From Actinomycetota bacterium (GTDB taxonomy: Bacteria > Actinomycetota > Acidimicrobiia > Acidimicrobiales > AC-14), in the NCBI GenBank assembly GCA_020200615.1, contig JAIVIH010000137.1:1-5450 (forward strand): 5,450 bases of DNA, written 5' to 3'. The notes under the pieces were generated by a model. That model did no database searches. It saw only the letters and a program-made list of their open reading frames with translations, and was not told where the DNA came from. Positions 4,932 to 5,450 of this stretch are shown one piece after another (within the stretch, counting starts at the first letter, position 1; every line of letters starts with the position of its first letter). The position numbers and the translations under genes are program-made.

Positions 4932-5261
4932 CTAGTGGAGCAGGAGCTGGAGGCCGTTACCGGCGACCACGGCCACGTAGAACCCGGCCACCATGGCCAG
5001 CCTGGTGGACAGGCGGCGGCGGCTGGAGGCGGCGGCTGCAGCCACGGCGATGAACGCGACCAGGGCGATCTTGGTCGGAGCGAGGATCCCCTGGGCGATC
5101 AGCCAGCCGGAGACAGGGTTGATCTCGACGCCGCCGCGGGCCATCGACATCTCGGTGGTGATGATGTCGCCCAGGTTCAGCACGAGGATGGCGACGACCA
5201 GGAGAGAACGCCGCCACTGCTCCCTCGACTCCTCCCACAACTGCAGTTCAGCCACTCGCAC
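4932..5261 (-). CDS. Small membrane protein, DUF5658-like
   Basis: This 109-residue protein has three clear hydrophobic segments (about 19-36, 61-79 and 87-107) and a charged N-terminus, ESREQWRRS (11-19). The stretch LNLGDIITTEM (28-38), then GVEINPV (44-50), matches the LN-x-x-D-x-x-x-T and E-x-NP pattern of DUF5658-type membrane proteins, as I recall the family. No enzymatic role is known to me. RRRLSTR (81-87) between the second and third segments suggests a cytosolic loop. GTG 5261-5259 was chosen because GAGGGAG lies 10 bases upstream; GTG 5255 is a possible alternative. It stands first in the minus-strand group that continues into the methyltransferase 39 bases downstream, although a separate promoter there is possible. 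Confidence 0.75.
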   Translation of the reverse strand: MRVAELQLWEESREQWRRSLLVVAILVLNLGDIITTEMSMARGGVEINPVSGWLIAQGILAPTKIALVAFIAVAAAAASSRRRLSTRLAMVAGFYVAVVAGNGLQLLLH

Positions 5262-5305
5262 GCTCGCCCAGCTCCCTCGTGTGTGTCAATAGGCCATTCG
5301 AACCA

Positions 5306-5335
5306 TTAAAGGCTTCGGCCCACGGTACCGATAAT
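5306..5335 (+). promoter_or_regulatory. Weak candidate promoter for the right-edge gene
   Basis: GATAAT (5330-5335) matches TATAAT at 5 of 6 positions. TTAAAG (5306-5311), 18 bases before it, is a poor -35 (3 of 6). It lies in the most AT-rich patch of the window, between divergent genes, next to the 8-bp palindrome CGGTACCG (5323-5330). The support is positional and weak. Confidence 0.25.
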
Positions 5336-5374
5336 CCTTCCCCCCGTGTGTTCGTTCCCTCTCGTAGGGTGTTC

Positions 5375-5450
5375 GTGCCCGTGATCGAGCTGGGATTGCG
5401 CAACGACGTCTACCGGCGGCCGCTCTCGACCGCCCTCGACCGTCTGGGGC
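5375..5450 (+). CDS. Start of an unidentified protein (partial)
   Basis: A plus-strand frame opens at one of three in-frame GTG codons (5369, 5375, 5381) and is still open at the window end. GTG 5375 is preferred because AGGG (5366-5369) lies 5 bases before it. It reads MPVIELGLRNDVYRRPLSTA (residues 1-20) and continues LDRLG. Codon positions are GC-rich, as expected of coding DNA here. It is divergent from the DUF5658-like gene. Twenty-five residues are too few to name a family. Confidence 0.4.
   Translation, partial: MPVIELGLRNDVYRRPLSTALDRLG

Noticed and set aside
5284..5289. Perfect TTGACA (minus strand) as a -35 box for the DUF5658-like gene
   Set aside because: At 16-20 bases downstream there is only GC-rich sequence and the start codon, with no plausible -10. 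It is probably a chance match.

Overview
The window is a GC-rich, densely coded stretch of bacterial chromosome that looks actinobacterial. The signs are frequent GTG starts, starts without a Shine-Dalgarno sequence that sit 6-7 bases after a TANNNT hexamer, and the DUF4395/thioredoxin pair. An Acidimicrobiia-like or uncultured actinobacterium fits, but the sequence alone does not fix the lineage. I see no rRNA, tRNA, CRISPR array, insertion sequence or phage gene.

Layout. Bases 1-885 (minus) hold the N-terminal 295 residues of the Fe-S scaffold SufB, which runs off the left edge. A short leader (886-974) contains a candidate -10 and a 7-bp inverted repeat. Upstream on the same strand are a class I glutamine amidotransferase-like hydrolase of the PuuD/peptidase C26 type (975-1709) and a 93-residue protein resembling only the N-terminal half of a Rossmann dehydrogenase (1741-2022). 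A 60-base divergent region (2023-2082) then leads to a plus-strand pair: a DUF4395 membrane protein (2083-2526) and a membrane-anchored thioredoxin-like protein (2529-3101). The thioredoxin frame runs 187 bases into the 3' end of a convergent gene.

From 5261 back to 2915 lies a compact minus-strand cluster: a DUF5658-like membrane protein, a class I SAM methyltransferase, a flavin reductase whose N-terminus is a nearly perfect 3 x 30-bp tandem repeat, and an RmlC-family cupin overlapping the reductase by 20 bases. At the right edge a plus-strand frame (about 5375 onward) probably begins a gene leaving the window.

How the genes may work together. SufB serves Fe-S cluster assembly. DUF4395 plus thioredoxin, both carrying CxxC motifs near a membrane, may form a thiol relay. 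Flavin reductase plus RmlC-like protein, with the methyltransferase upstream, could be a small-molecule or sugar tailoring group, but no partner oxygenase, nucleotide-sugar synthase or acceptor is visible here. I found no convincing new defence or mobile system. The points most worth a second look are the half-dehydrogenase, the intragenic minisatellite, the RmlC-like protein with altered substrate-site positions, the long convergent overlap and the repeated leaderless-type start architecture.
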